Shown here: positions 28,322 to 37,153 of the stretch, one piece after another
How the letters are laid out: each line of letters starts with the position of its first letter
Position numbering within the stretch: position 1 is the first letter of the stretch
DNA from: Streptomyces asoensis
GTDB lineage: Bacteria; Actinomycetota; Actinomycetes; Streptomycetales; Streptomycetaceae
Assembly: GCF_016860545.1 (NCBI RefSeq)
Contig: NZ_BNEB01000005.1
Span: 2,046,001 to 2,110,000, forward strand
Reading direction: 5' to 3'
DNA: 64,000 bases
Program-made: the position numbers and the translations under genes
Notes under the pieces: generated by a model
What the model saw: only the letters and a program-made list of their open reading frames with translations
Database searches by the model: none
Told to the model about the DNA's origin: nothing

Positions 28322-29668
28322 TCAGCCGCGGCCGGCGGCCTTCTGGCTCTTGCGGGACACCGAGTCGATGACGACCGCGCCCAGCAGAACACCACCGGTG
28401 ATCATGTACTGGATCGAGGTGTTCATGTTCAGCAGGTCGAGGCCGGTCTGGATGGACTGGATGACCAGCATGCCGAGGAGCGCGGACCACACCGTGCCGC
28501 GGCCGCCGAAGAGGCTCGTGCCACCGATGACGGCCGCCGCGATGGCGAGCATCAGGGTGTTGCCGCCACCGGCGTTCAGCGTCGCGGACGCCGTCTGGCC
28601 CGCGAAGAACATGCCGCCGACCGCCGCGAAGCCACCGGAGATGGCGAACACGGTGATGCGGACCATCGGCACGTTGATACCGGCACGGCGGGCCGCCTCG
28701 ATACCGCCACCGACCGCGAAGACCTTGCGGCCGTAGGTGGTGCGGCGCAGCACGAAGTCGACGATCACCAGCGCCGCGAGGAAGATCACCAGCGCGTTGG
28801 AGACACCGGACGCGTTGTTCAGCACGCTCGCCGCCAGGAAGGAGGCGACGGCCAGGGCGCCGACACGCAGCAGGATCTCCGTGGTCGGCCGGAACGGCAC
28901 ACCGGCGGCCCGGCGGCGGCGCTGCTCACCGAAGTTGCCGACGGCCGTCAGGACGACCGCGAGACCGGCCAGCAGGTAGGCGCCGATGATGGCCTGGTCC
29001 ATGAAGAAGGAGTTCTGGCCGAGCAGGTGCACCGGGCCGGAGTCCGACGGGATGTTGATCGTGCCGCTGGAGCCCAGCAGCCACAGCATCAGACCGTTCC
29101 AGCCGAGGAAGCCGGCCAGGGTGACCACGAAGGCCGGTACGCCGATCTTCGCGAAGAACCAGCCGTGCAGGGCGCCGATGCCGATGCCCGTGATGATCGT
29201 CAGGACCAGCGACAGCCACGGGTTCATGGTGTGGTCCACCACGAACACGGCGAACAGCGTGGACGCCAGACCGCTGACGGAACCCACCGACAGGTCGATC
29301 TCGCCGAGCAGCAGGACGAACACCAGGCCGATGGCCAGCATGCCGGTGGCCGACATGAAGTAGCTGATGTTCGAGAGGTTGTCCGCGCTCAGGAACAGGT
29401 CGTTCTTCGCCTGGAAGATCGTCCAGATGACGATCAGGCCGAGGACGACCGGGATCTGGCCCAGCTCGCCGCCCTTGACCTTGCGCTTGAACTCGGTGAC
29501 GTAGCCCTTGAAGCCCTCCTCGCGCACCAGCAGGCGCGGGTCGACGACGGCGATCGGCGCGGCCGTCGGGTCGTCGGCGGGGGCGACGGTGGTCTGGTCC
29601 TCGATGACGCCCCCGGCCTTCTGGGGCTCCGAGGAGTCGCTCTTCACGGTCTTGGACGTGTCGCTCAC
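28322..29668 (-). CDS. xylH: Xylose ABC transporter permease XylH
   Basis: The 448-residue permease of the AraH/RbsC/XylH class has a long cytoplasmic N-terminal segment (about 70 residues) and then about ten helices. The family motif LLGEIDLSVGSVSG and the late GRGTVWSALLGMLVIQSIQTGLDLL are present. The GTG start overlaps the xylG stop (GTGA). Together with the short ATPase and the CUT2-type binding protein it forms a xylose-type importer. From memory, this gene set next to a ROK regulator is the S. coelicolor xylFGH-rok7B7 locus. Confidence 0.88.
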   Translation of the reverse strand: MSDTSKTVKSDSSEPQKAGGVIEDQTTVAPADDPTAAPIAVVDPRLLVREEGFKGYVTEFKRKVKGGELGQIPVVLGLIVIWTIFQAKNDLFLSADNLSNISYFMSATGMLAIGLVFVLLLGEIDLSVGSVSGLASTLFAVFVVDHTMNPWLSLVLTIITGIGIGALHGWFFAKIGVPAFVVTLAGFLGWNGLMLWLLGSSGTINIPSDSGPVHLLGQNSFFMDQAIIGAYLLAGLAVVLTAVGNFGEQRRRRAAGVPFRPTTEILLRVGALAVASFLAASVLNNASGVSNALVIFLAALVIVDFVLRRTTYGRKVFAVGGGIEAARRAGINVPMVRITVFAISGGFAAVGGMFFAGQTASATLNAGGGNTLMLAIAAAVIGGTSLFGGRGTVWSALLGMLVIQSIQTGLDLLNMNTSIQYMITGGVLLGAVVIDSVSRKSQKAAGRG

Positions 29669-30447
29669 TTTGCCGCCTCCGCGGTGCGACGCCCCGCACG
29701 ACGGGTCACGGCGTTGTCCGTGGCACCGGTGATCGCGGCGATGATCTCTTCGTGGCTGGTGTCCTTCACCGGGAAGGAGCCGTTGTTCTTGCCCAGGCGC
29801 AGGACGGCGACGGTGTCGGCGACCGCCTTGACGTCGGCCATGTTGTGGCTGATGAGGATGACGCCGAGGTTGCGCTCGCGCAGCCGCTCGACCAGGTCGA
29901 GGACCTGTGCCGTCTGCTCGACACCGAGGGCGGCGGTGGGCTCGTCGAGGATGACGACCTTCGGGTCACCGATCAGGGCGCGCGCGATGGCGACGACCTG
30001 GCGCTGGCCACCGGAGAGGCTGGCGATCGGGATCCGGACGCTCGGGATGCGGATGGAGAGCGTCGACAGCAGCTCGCGGGCGTTCTTCTCCATCGTCACC
30101 TCGTCGATGACGCCGCGGTGCAGCAGCTCGCGTCCGAGGTAGAGGTTGCCGACCACATCGAGGTTGTCGCACAGCGCGAGGTCCTGGTAGACGGTCGCGA
30201 CGCCGAGTCCCTGCGCGTCGTGCGGCCGGTTGATGCTGACCGGCTTCCCTTCCCACTCGATGACGCCCTCATCGATGGGGTGGACACCCGCGATCGTCTT
30301 GACCAGGGTGGACTTTCCTGCGCCGTTGTCGCCCACCAGGGCGACCACTTCTCCGGCGTGGACCTCCAGCTCGACGTCGGTGAGTGCCTGCACCGCACCG
30401 AATCGCTTGGAGACTCCGCGCAACGCCAGCACGGGCGTAGCGGACAC
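29665..30447 (-). CDS. xylG: Xylose ABC transporter ATP-binding protein XylG
   Basis: The 260-residue protein has a single ABC domain, half the size of the classical double-domain CUT2 ATPases. Walker A is GDNGAGKST, the signature is LSGGQRQVVAIARALI and Walker B is VVILDEPTAALG. The GTG at 30447 is chosen because AAGGAG lies 9 bases upstream; an ATG three codons earlier abuts that site. The 273-base gap to xylF contains a long hairpin, so this gene may be expressed less than the binding protein. Confidence 0.88.
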   Translation of the reverse strand: MSATPVLALRGVSKRFGAVQALTDVELEVHAGEVVALVGDNGAGKSTLVKTIAGVHPIDEGVIEWEGKPVSINRPHDAQGLGVATVYQDLALCDNLDVVGNLYLGRELLHRGVIDEVTMEKNARELLSTLSIRIPSVRIPIASLSGGQRQVVAIARALIGDPKVVILDEPTAALGVEQTAQVLDLVERLRERNLGVILISHNMADVKAVADTVAVLRLGKNNGSFPVKDTSHEEIIAAITGATDNAVTRRAGRRTAEAAK

Positions 30448-30596
30448 GTGAACCATCTCCTTCGCCGCCTGACCGGCGGGGATGCCGCGCGCAAAGACAG
30501 GCGCGGAGGGATGTGCGCGGCGGGCGGGATGCCACGTCGACGCACGAGGTTTACAAGATGAACATGCGTGAATCCGCTGCGCTTGGCAACGGTTCC

Positions 30597-30647
30597 GTCC
30601 GACGCCCGCCCCGGCAGCGGGGTGTGAAGGTGGGGCGGGCGTCGGAC
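30597..30647 (-). terminator. Intercistronic hairpin between xylF and xylG
   Basis: Arms 30597-30612 and 30632-30647 are perfect 16-bp reverse complements with a 19-base loop. It lies between the binding-protein gene and the ATPase gene in transcription order. It probably causes partial termination or protects the xylF mRNA end. Confidence 0.65.
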
Positions 30648-30720
30648 AGGTCTCACAGGACCGCAGGGCGGTCGGCGGGTCCCGGGGGCCGGCCGGAGCG
30701 GGCTCCCGGGACCGGATCGC

Positions 30721-31824
30721 CTACTGGAGGCCGGCGGTCTTGCAGGCGGCGGCGTACTCGCCGGCGCAGATGTCGGCGACGGTGTAGAGACCGTCCTTGA
30801 CGACCGTGTCCTTGATGTTGGCCTTGGTGACCGACACCGGGGTCAGCAGCTGCGAGGGGACCTTGTCACCGGAGCCGCTGGTCAGCGTCTGGGTGGCCAG
30901 GGCCTTGATGTCCTTGCCCTCGAGCAGGTCGACCGCGAGCTGGGCGGCGGCCTCGGCCTCGGGCTTGAAGGCCTTGTAGACGGTGGAGGACTGGGTGCCG
31001 GCGACGATGCGCTGGATACCGGCGAGCTCCGCGTCCTGGCCGGTCAGCGGGATGCCGCTGATCTTCGCGCCCTTCAGGGTGTTGGCGATGCCACCGGCCA
31101 TGCCGTCGTTGGCGGAGTAGACGCCCGCGATGTTCTTGGCGCCGAGCTGCGTGATGGCCGCGGACATCTTCTGCGCGGCGACCGTGTCCTTCCAGAGGCC
31201 GGACTGCTCGTAGGCGATGTCGACCTTGCCGTCGAGCGCCTTGTGGGCGCCTTCCTTGAACTGGCCGGCGTTCGGGTCGGCGTCGTCACCGTTGATCATG
31301 ACGACCTTGGACTTCGTGGTCGCCTTGGCGCCGAGGGCGTCGAGCAGGGCCTGGCCCTGGAGCTCGCCGACCTTGACGTTGTCGAAGGAGACGTAGGCCG
31401 AGACGGGGCCCTGGGCGAGGCGGTCGTAGGCGACGACCTTGACGCCCTTGTCCACCGCGGACTGGATCGAGGACTTGATCGCGGCGGAGTCCTGGGCGGA
31501 GATCACGATGACCTTGACGCCCTTGGTGACCATGCTGCTGACCTGCTGGGCCTGCTTGGCCGAGTCGGCGGCGGCGTTCGCGTACTCGAGCTTGCAGTCG
31601 GAGCAGAGCGCCTTGACCTTGGCGTCGAAGTACGGCTTGTCGAACTTCTCGTACCGCGCGGTGACGCTGTCGGGGAGCAGCAGGCCGATGGACTTGGAGC
31701 CGGAGTTGCTGCTGCTGCCGGAGTCGCTGTCCTTGTCGTCGCCCGCCTTGCCGCACGCGGCAATCGAAAGCGCCATGGACACGGCGGTTGCGCCGATCAC
31801 GACTCTACGCATCGTTGCGTTCAT
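30721..31824 (-). CDS. xylF: Xylose-binding lipoprotein XylF
   Basis: The 367-residue periplasmic-binding-protein type 1 lipoprotein has lipobox SIAAC (Cys about residue 24) and a short Asp/Ser-rich linker. The core has the CUT2 blocks VSSMVTKGVKVIVISAQDSA, YDRLAQGPVSAYVSFDN and GVYSANDGMAGGIANTLKG, as in D-xylose-binding proteins. The ATG giving MNATMRRVV is chosen with GGAGG about 11 bases upstream. It is the first gene of the operon, and a palindromic candidate operator lies about 85 bases upstream, between it and the ROK regulator gene. Confidence 0.88.
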   Translation of the reverse strand: MNATMRRVVIGATAVSMALSIAACGKAGDDKDSDSGSSSNSGSKSIGLLLPDSVTARYEKFDKPYFDAKVKALCSDCKLEYANAAADSAKQAQQVSSMVTKGVKVIVISAQDSAAIKSSIQSAVDKGVKVVAYDRLAQGPVSAYVSFDNVKVGELQGQALLDALGAKATTKSKVVMINGDDADPNAGQFKEGAHKALDGKVDIAYEQSGLWKDTVAAQKMSAAITQLGAKNIAGVYSANDGMAGGIANTLKGAKISGIPLTGQDAELAGIQRIVAGTQSSTVYKAFKPEAEAAAQLAVDLLEGKDIKALATQTLTSGSGDKVPSQLLTPVSVTKANIKDTVVKDGLYTVADICAGEYAAACKTAGLQ

Positions 31825-31905
31825 TTGAGGTGTGCCTCCCTGACAGGGCCGCAACGCTGCGGCCGAGGTGGCTGGAAGTCAACTCGGCCACACGTGCGAC
31901 GTCAA

Positions 31906-31917
31906 GAAGTAAATACT
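31906..31917 (-). promoter_or_regulatory. Candidate ROK operator upstream of xylF
   Basis: AAGTAAATACTT has 5-bp arms around AA and stands out as AT-rich in a GC-rich region. It lies 82-93 bases before xylF and just downstream of the ROK gene. Binding by that regulator is inferred. Confidence 0.45.
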
Positions 31918-31947
31918 TAACGAGATGGCAACGGCGTCATTCGTTCT

Positions 31948-33174
31948 CTAAGTGAAGGCAGGTGTGGCTGCGTTCAGCGTGCCGTCCAAAAGGGTCGAAT
32001 CGCCCATCTCGCTCAGCGCGAGAGCGAGCGCTCCGAGCACCTCCGCACGGCCCCCAAGTGCCCCCGGGAGAACGGAAAGTTGGCGTGCCGCACTGGGGAT
32101 CGCATAGCGGCCGACGGACTCTCTGATCGGACCGAGCACCAGCTCACCGGCCTCGGCGAGATCACCGCCCAGGACCACCCGGCTCGGGTTCAGCAGGTTG
32201 CAGAGATTGGCGACTCCACTGCCGATGTGTCGGCCGACGTCGGCGATCACCCGACGGCAGCCTGGATCGCCGTCCCGCGCCAGCCGTACGACGCCTTCCA
32301 TCGTCAGATCCGTGCCGTGACTGGACTGGAGGAGCGGCAGCACATAGCGCGCCGCCGCGAAGGTCTCCAGGCAGCCCCGGTTTCCGCAACGGCAGACGGG
32401 GCCGGACTCGTCAAGTGTAATATGTCCGATTTCTCCGGCGGTGCCGCCGGGACCCCGGTAGATCTTCCCCTCGATCACCAGGCCGGCGCCCACACCGCTC
32501 GCGACCTTGATGTACGCGAGATCGCGGACGCCTCTGCCACTGCCCCAGACCATCTCGCCGAGGGCCCCGAGGTTGGCGTCGTTGTCCACGTGCACGGGCA
32601 CGCCGAGACGGCCCCTCATCTCCTCGGCCGGCCTGGTGCCGATCCAGCCGGGCAGGATCGCGGAGGATCCGAGGCTCCCGGACTCCAGATCGATCGGCCC
32701 GGGCACGCCGAGACCGACTCCCGCGATCTTCGTACGGTCCACCCCGGTGGCCTCGATCAGCCGCGTGACCAGCTGTTCCGCCCGGTCGAAGCCCTGTGTC
32801 GAGGAGGCGTCCACATCGAGCGGCTCGGACTCCTCGGCAAGGACCTGGTGGGCCAGGTTGCCGACGGCCACCCGCAGATGGGTATGCCCGAAATCCACCC
32901 CGATGACGATGCCCGCGTCGCCGCTCAGACTGACGCTGCGAGCCCTTCGTCCACCGGCCGAGGTGGGCGTGACCTCGACGGTTCCGCCGTCCTTGAGCTC
33001 GCGCACGATGTTGGAGACGGTGGCGGCGGACAGCCCCGTGGTCCGGGCGATCTCCGCCTGCGTGAGGGACCCGGCCAGACGCACGGCGCGTACGACTCGC
33101 TCCAGGTTGGCTCGGTGCAGCGACGACTGCGACCCCGGAGTCTCCACGACGACCTCCTGCGCGCGGGACCGCAT
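31948..33174 (-). CDS. rok7B7: ROK family transcriptional regulator (Rok7B7-like)
   Basis: The 408-residue protein has an N-terminal winged HTH (about residues 15-75, SLTQAEIARTTGLSAATVSNIV) and a ROK sugar-kinase-like domain. The latter has the phosphate motif GVDFGHTHLRVAVGN and the zinc motif CRCGNRGCLETFA. Regulators of this type sense sugars. From memory, the S. coelicolor orthologue next to xylFGH affects carbon catabolite repression and antibiotic production. The start is uncertain: the ATG at 33174 is used, while a TTG at 33198 would add eight residues. It is co-directional with xylF but has its own promoter region. Confidence 0.85.
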   Translation of the reverse strand: MRSRAQEVVVETPGSQSSLHRANLERVVRAVRLAGSLTQAEIARTTGLSAATVSNIVRELKDGGTVEVTPTSAGGRRARSVSLSGDAGIVIGVDFGHTHLRVAVGNLAHQVLAEESEPLDVDASSTQGFDRAEQLVTRLIEATGVDRTKIAGVGLGVPGPIDLESGSLGSSAILPGWIGTRPAEEMRGRLGVPVHVDNDANLGALGEMVWGSGRGVRDLAYIKVASGVGAGLVIEGKIYRGPGGTAGEIGHITLDESGPVCRCGNRGCLETFAAARYVLPLLQSSHGTDLTMEGVVRLARDGDPGCRRVIADVGRHIGSGVANLCNLLNPSRVVLGGDLAEAGELVLGPIRESVGRYAIPSAARQLSVLPGALGGRAEVLGALALALSEMGDSTLLDGTLNAATPAFT

Positions 33175-33372
33175 CGATGAGGCCCCGTCTATGTCCAACT
33201 AGTGAACTCTAAGCTGAGCCGTTCGGGTCGCCTCCCGTCAAGAGGTTGAACAGTATCCGCATGCGTGTGAAGCAACACGGAGGGTGTTCGACGCGGGGGT
33301 CGCGGGGTGTGCGGAAGCGGCTGCGCGGCGTCACGGAGGGGTGCGGGAAGGCGGGCGGGAGCGGGCCGGGGC

Positions 33373-34305
33373 CTACTTCAGCGCGCCCGCGGTCAGCCCC
33401 TGGACCACCTGCCGCTGGAAGACGACGTAGGCCGCCAGCACCGGCAGCATCGCCATGACGAGGCCGGCGAAAAGTCCCGACCAGTCACCCTTGTACCCCT
33501 GGCTCACGGCCAGTTGGACCAGGCCCTGGGTGAGGACGTGCTTGTCGGGGTCGGTGTTCAGGACCGTGGGGAGCATGTACTGGTTCCACTGGCCCAGGAA
33601 GTTGAAGATACCGACGCTGATCAGGCCGGGCTTGGCCATCGGCACCATGATCTGGAAGAACGTCCTGCTGTGCGAGGCGCCGTCCACGAAGGCCGCCTCC
33701 GCCACCGACGTCGGCAGCGTGCGGAAGAAGGCCGTCAGGAAGAACACCGTGAACGGCAGCGAGTAGGCGATGTACACCAGGATCAGGCCGTGGATGGAGT
33801 TCAGCAGGCCCATGTTGTTCACCACGTAGAACAGCGGGACCAGCGCCAGCATGATCGGGAAGCTCATGCCACCGACGAACAGGTAGTAGATGAAGCGGTT
33901 GCCCGGGAAGTCGAACCGCGCCAGGACGTAGGCGGCCATGGAACCGAGCACCAGCGTGCCGACGAGCGAACCGCCCACCACCAGCACGGTGTTGAGGAAG
34001 TAGTCGCTCATGTTGGCCTGGGTCCAGGCCCGCGACCAGTTGTCGAAGTGCAGCTTGTCCGGCAGCGACCAGGGCGAGCCGAAGATGGAGCCGTCGTCCT
34101 TGAAGGAGGTCATCACCGCCCAGAGCAGGGGCAGTACGACCATGACCGCCCAGATGACCAGGATGCCGTGGGAGAAGACGTTGAGGACGTTTCCTTCCTT
34201 TTCCCTGCCCTTGGGCCGCTTCCCGGTCGGCAGGTCGACCTTCGTGACGGGGATGCCGGAGCCGGACTCGGCCGGCAGGGGCGCGGGGGTCTCGGTCGTC
34301 TTCAT
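33373..34305 (-). CDS. ngcG: Sugar ABC permease, NgcG-type (MalG class)
   Basis: The 310-residue permease has a Lys/Pro-rich cytoplasmic start, six helices and the EAA loop AEAAFVDGASHSRTFFQIMVP. It ends in a typical QGLTAGALK tail. It starts 2 bases after the NgcF stop, so the two are coupled. From memory, the gene trio next to rok7B7 in S. coelicolor is ngcEFG, a transporter for N,N'-diacetylchitobiose or GlcNAc. No ATPase gene is present in the operon, consistent with use of MsiK. Confidence 0.8.
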   Translation of the reverse strand: MKTTETPAPLPAESGSGIPVTKVDLPTGKRPKGREKEGNVLNVFSHGILVIWAVMVVLPLLWAVMTSFKDDGSIFGSPWSLPDKLHFDNWSRAWTQANMSDYFLNTVLVVGGSLVGTLVLGSMAAYVLARFDFPGNRFIYYLFVGGMSFPIMLALVPLFYVVNNMGLLNSIHGLILVYIAYSLPFTVFFLTAFFRTLPTSVAEAAFVDGASHSRTFFQIMVPMAKPGLISVGIFNFLGQWNQYMLPTVLNTDPDKHVLTQGLVQLAVSQGYKGDWSGLFAGLVMAMLPVLAAYVVFQRQVVQGLTAGALK

Positions 34306-34307
34306 CG

Positions 34308-35234
34308 TCAGTACTCCAGCCGCTCGCGCCGGCCCAGCCGCATCACGACGGCGGCGAAGGCCAGCGTCACGACGAGCAGGGCCACGCCGATGGTGGTGGC
34401 ATAGGCGGCCTGACCGTCACGGAAGGCCTTCTGGTACACGTACAGGACCATGACGGTGGTCGAGTAGTCGGGACCGCCGGGCCCGGTCGTCATGATCTGC
34501 ACGACCGCGAACGACTCGGCGCCGAGCGCGAGGATGCCCATGTAGACCCAGCCGGACTGCACGGTGTCCCAGAGCAGCGGCAGGGTGACGCGGAAGAACG
34601 TCGCGGCCCGGCCCGCGCCGTCCAGGAGCGCGGCCTCGTAGAGGTCCGCCGGGATGGAGGCCATGCCCGCCGAGAAGAGCACCACGAAGAAGCCGACCGT
34701 GGACCAGACGAGCACCGCCATCACGCACCACAGCGCGAGATCCGGGTCGCCGAGCCACAGGGGCTGGACCCCGTCCAGGCCGATCCCCCGCAGGAACGAG
34801 TTGATCGCGCCGCTGTCCGGGTTGTACGCGAACGCGAACAGCAGCGACACGATGGCGATCGACAGCACCTGGGGGAAGAAGTACACGATCTTGTAGAAGG
34901 AGGAGCCCCGGACCCCGGAGACGACCGGGCCGCCCTTCCTTCCGCGTCCACCGACATTGATCATGAAGGCGAAGAACAGTGCCAGCCCGATCGTCACCAC
35001 CGGCAGCACGAGCGCGAACATCAGGCTGTGCTGCAAGGACTTCCAGAAGATGTCGTCGTCGAGCATCCTGCGGTAATTGTCCAGGCCCACCATCTTGAAT
35101 TCGGGGCTGAGACCGGTCCAGTCCGTGAACGAGTAGTAGATGGACTGGACGAACGGCCACACCACGAAGAGCGCGTACAGTCCCAGGGGCAGCGCCAGGA
35201 ACCCCACGACGAACCGGTACTTGCCGTGCTGCAT
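34308..35234 (-). CDS. ngcF: Sugar ABC permease, NgcF-type (MalF class)
   Basis: The 308-residue permease opens with RFVVGFLALPLGLYALFVVWP, followed by the MalF-class segment YSFTDWTGLSPEFKMVGLDNY. The EAA loop is DLYEAALLDGAGRAATFFRV. The ATG at 35234 has GGAG five bases upstream; a GTG two codons earlier overlaps that site and is less likely. It is the middle gene of the binding-protein/permease/permease operon. Confidence 0.8.
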   Translation of the reverse strand: MQHGKYRFVVGFLALPLGLYALFVVWPFVQSIYYSFTDWTGLSPEFKMVGLDNYRRMLDDDIFWKSLQHSLMFALVLPVVTIGLALFFAFMINVGGRGRKGGPVVSGVRGSSFYKIVYFFPQVLSIAIVSLLFAFAYNPDSGAINSFLRGIGLDGVQPLWLGDPDLALWCVMAVLVWSTVGFFVVLFSAGMASIPADLYEAALLDGAGRAATFFRVTLPLLWDTVQSGWVYMGILALGAESFAVVQIMTTGPGGPDYSTTVMVLYVYQKAFRDGQAAYATTIGVALLVVTLAFAAVVMRLGRRERLEY

Positions 35235-35278
35235 CGCCACTCCGGTGCTTTATGGATGATTCGCCGTGCCGCTCGCCG

Positions 35279-36772
35279 TCACTGGTGTTTGTAATGCTTG
35301 ATCGACGTGTCCTTGGCCGCCTCGTCGGCGTATCCCTGGATCTTCTTGATCGCCTCGGCCGGGGTGAGCCGCCCCGCCATCATCTCGCCGAGACCGGACA
35401 CCCCGATCTTCTCCTTCTGCAACTGGACGTACCAGTCCTGGAGTCGCGGATTCACCACGTTGTCGCCGGCCTTGTCCAGTGCCGCGACCCCTGATTTCAG
35501 ACCCGGGGTGAGGGTGATGCCGTCGGTGCCCCCGTTGTAGGCGGTGAGCGATTTGACCTTGGACGTGAAGTTCTTGGAGGACGCCTCGCTGAGCATGATG
35601 CGCAGCTGCTCCATGCCGCCCGCCGCGTTGTTCGCCCGGTCCGGCACGACGAACGGCTCGCCGCCCGAGGCCCAGATGGTGCCGAAGGGCATCTTGTCGG
35701 AGGAGTCGATGCCGGTGGGCGCGGACACGGCCAGGTCGAAGTCGGCCGGGATGACGTTGGCCGATTCGTTCTCCACCCAGGAACCGTTGGGGATGAAGAG
35801 GGCCTTGCCCTTGGCCCACGCCGTCTGGGACTGGATGTGGTCGAGGCCCGGGGTGCCCTGGAGGACGTAACCCTTCTTGTAGAGCTCGTAGTAGGCGTCG
35901 AAACACGCCTTGACCGCCGGGTGCTTCCAGGCGTTCGGCTCCAGGTTGTCGATGGCGTCGAGGACCTCGCGGCCGCCCACCTTGCCGATCATCGGATAGA
36001 GGGAGAACGGCAGGTAGTAGGGGTATTTGCCCGCGTACGTCCAGCCCGCGATGCCCTTCTTCTTGGCCTTCGCGCAGACGGCGAGCATCTGGTCCCAGGT
36101 CTGCGGGTACGTGGCGTCGAGCGAGTCCAGGGCCTTCTGCGAGTACCAGACGCCGTAGACGGTGTAGGCGTAGTACATGATCCACACCGGGTCGCCGTCG
36201 AACTGGCCCATCTCGACGATGCCTGGCCGCAGGGTGTCACGGACCTTCTTGTTCGGGTCGTCGAAGGAGGCGGCGTCCAGCAGCGGGGTGAGATCGGCGA
36301 GCTGCTTCTTGCCGACCAGGACGCCCATGTCCATCTGCTCGGCACCCGAGTTGTCGATGAGGTCGGGCGGCGTGCCTTGGTTGAAACGGGGCTGGAGGGT
36401 CGACTGGATCTTCTGCGTGGCCGAGAACTTCACCTTCGCGCCGGGGAAGCTCTTCTGGTAGATCTTGACCGCGTCCTCGGCGTACTCCTTGCCGAAACCG
36501 CCGTCGAACAGGACGAATTCCAGCGGGGCGGTCTCGTTGACCGCGAGGGGGTTCTTCGCGGTCTTCTTTCCGGCCTTCGCCTTGTCCTCGCCACCTCCGC
36601 CGCCGCTGCTGGCACAGGCGGACAGGAAGCTCATCGTGGGAACGGAGATCAGGCCGAGCGCCGCGGATCTCCTGATCAGGTCCCGGCGGCCGAAACCCGT
36701 CGTTCCCCGCTTCTCGCTGCCGCGCTCGCCGGGGGTGTTCTCGGAGCCGTTGTTCTCGGAGTGGGATCCCAT
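35279..36772 (-). CDS. ngcE: N-acetylglucosamine/diacetylchitobiose-type binding lipoprotein NgcE
   Basis: The 497-residue solute-binding protein has a twin-arginine signal (GRRDLIRRSAALGLISV) ending in a lipobox (LSAC near residue 53), so it is a Tat-exported lipoprotein. A long hydrophilic stretch of about 28 residues precedes the signal. The mature part is a family 1 sugar-binding protein with DLIDNSGAEQMDMGVLVGKK and WVENESANVIPADFD blocks. From memory it matches NgcE of streptomycetes, which binds chito-oligosaccharides. It is divergent from the GH92 mannosidase, which raises the alternative of N-glycan fragments as ligands. Confidence 0.78.
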   Translation of the reverse strand: MGSHSENNGSENTPGERGSEKRGTTGFGRRDLIRRSAALGLISVPTMSFLSACASSGGGGGEDKAKAGKKTAKNPLAVNETAPLEFVLFDGGFGKEYAEDAVKIYQKSFPGAKVKFSATQKIQSTLQPRFNQGTPPDLIDNSGAEQMDMGVLVGKKQLADLTPLLDAASFDDPNKKVRDTLRPGIVEMGQFDGDPVWIMYYAYTVYGVWYSQKALDSLDATYPQTWDQMLAVCAKAKKKGIAGWTYAGKYPYYLPFSLYPMIGKVGGREVLDAIDNLEPNAWKHPAVKACFDAYYELYKKGYVLQGTPGLDHIQSQTAWAKGKALFIPNGSWVENESANVIPADFDLAVSAPTGIDSSDKMPFGTIWASGGEPFVVPDRANNAAGGMEQLRIMLSEASSKNFTSKVKSLTAYNGGTDGITLTPGLKSGVAALDKAGDNVVNPRLQDWYVQLQKEKIGVSGLGEMMAGRLTPAEAIKKIQGYADEAAKDTSIKHYKHQ

Positions 36773-37153
36773 GCTCAAGTCCTCGCCTTCTCCAGGACTC
36801 AGGCGGTGCACCGGATCCTTCCCGGCACCGCGGGTCAGGTCAAGCAGGGTCGTGCGGATCTTACGGTTCGAGGCATCGACGGTTCGAGGATGAATCGCCG
36901 ACAGGTATAGTCCACTTCCCGCCGACGGAGCAAGATCGAATGCAAGGTCGGCCATGGGTCTTTTCCGAGTTGAGACCTCCCGCGCATATCACCGGACCAT
37001 GCGCGCGGCGCCGGAGAATCGCACGACTCGAGCCCCGCACGGCACAGACAACATCCTTGACATCACTGTCCACTTGGCCACTAACTGATTCCTGCGCAAC
37101 CACGAGGACAACGTTGTCCGGGGCGTTGTCCGGGGCGGGGAGGATGCTCACGC
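36773..37153. promoter_or_regulatory. Divergent control region between ngcE and the GH92 gene
   Basis: This 381-base gap has no gene. A perfect 14-bp palindrome GGACAACGTTGTCC lies at 37106-37119, and it overlaps a tandem 12-bp repeat (CGTTGTCCGGGG) at 37112-37123 and 37124-37135. Nearer ngcE, CGACGGTTCGAGG-like sequence is repeated around 36860-36890. The palindrome sits 35 bases before the GH92 start, where a LacI- or ROK-type repressor would block transcription. The regulator is not identified. Confidence 0.55.

Noticed and set aside
36463-36472. Second in-frame start for ngcE extending it upstream to 36955
   Set aside because: The longer frame adds residues without family similarity and removes the Tat signal from its usual N-terminal position; the ATG at 36772 is better.
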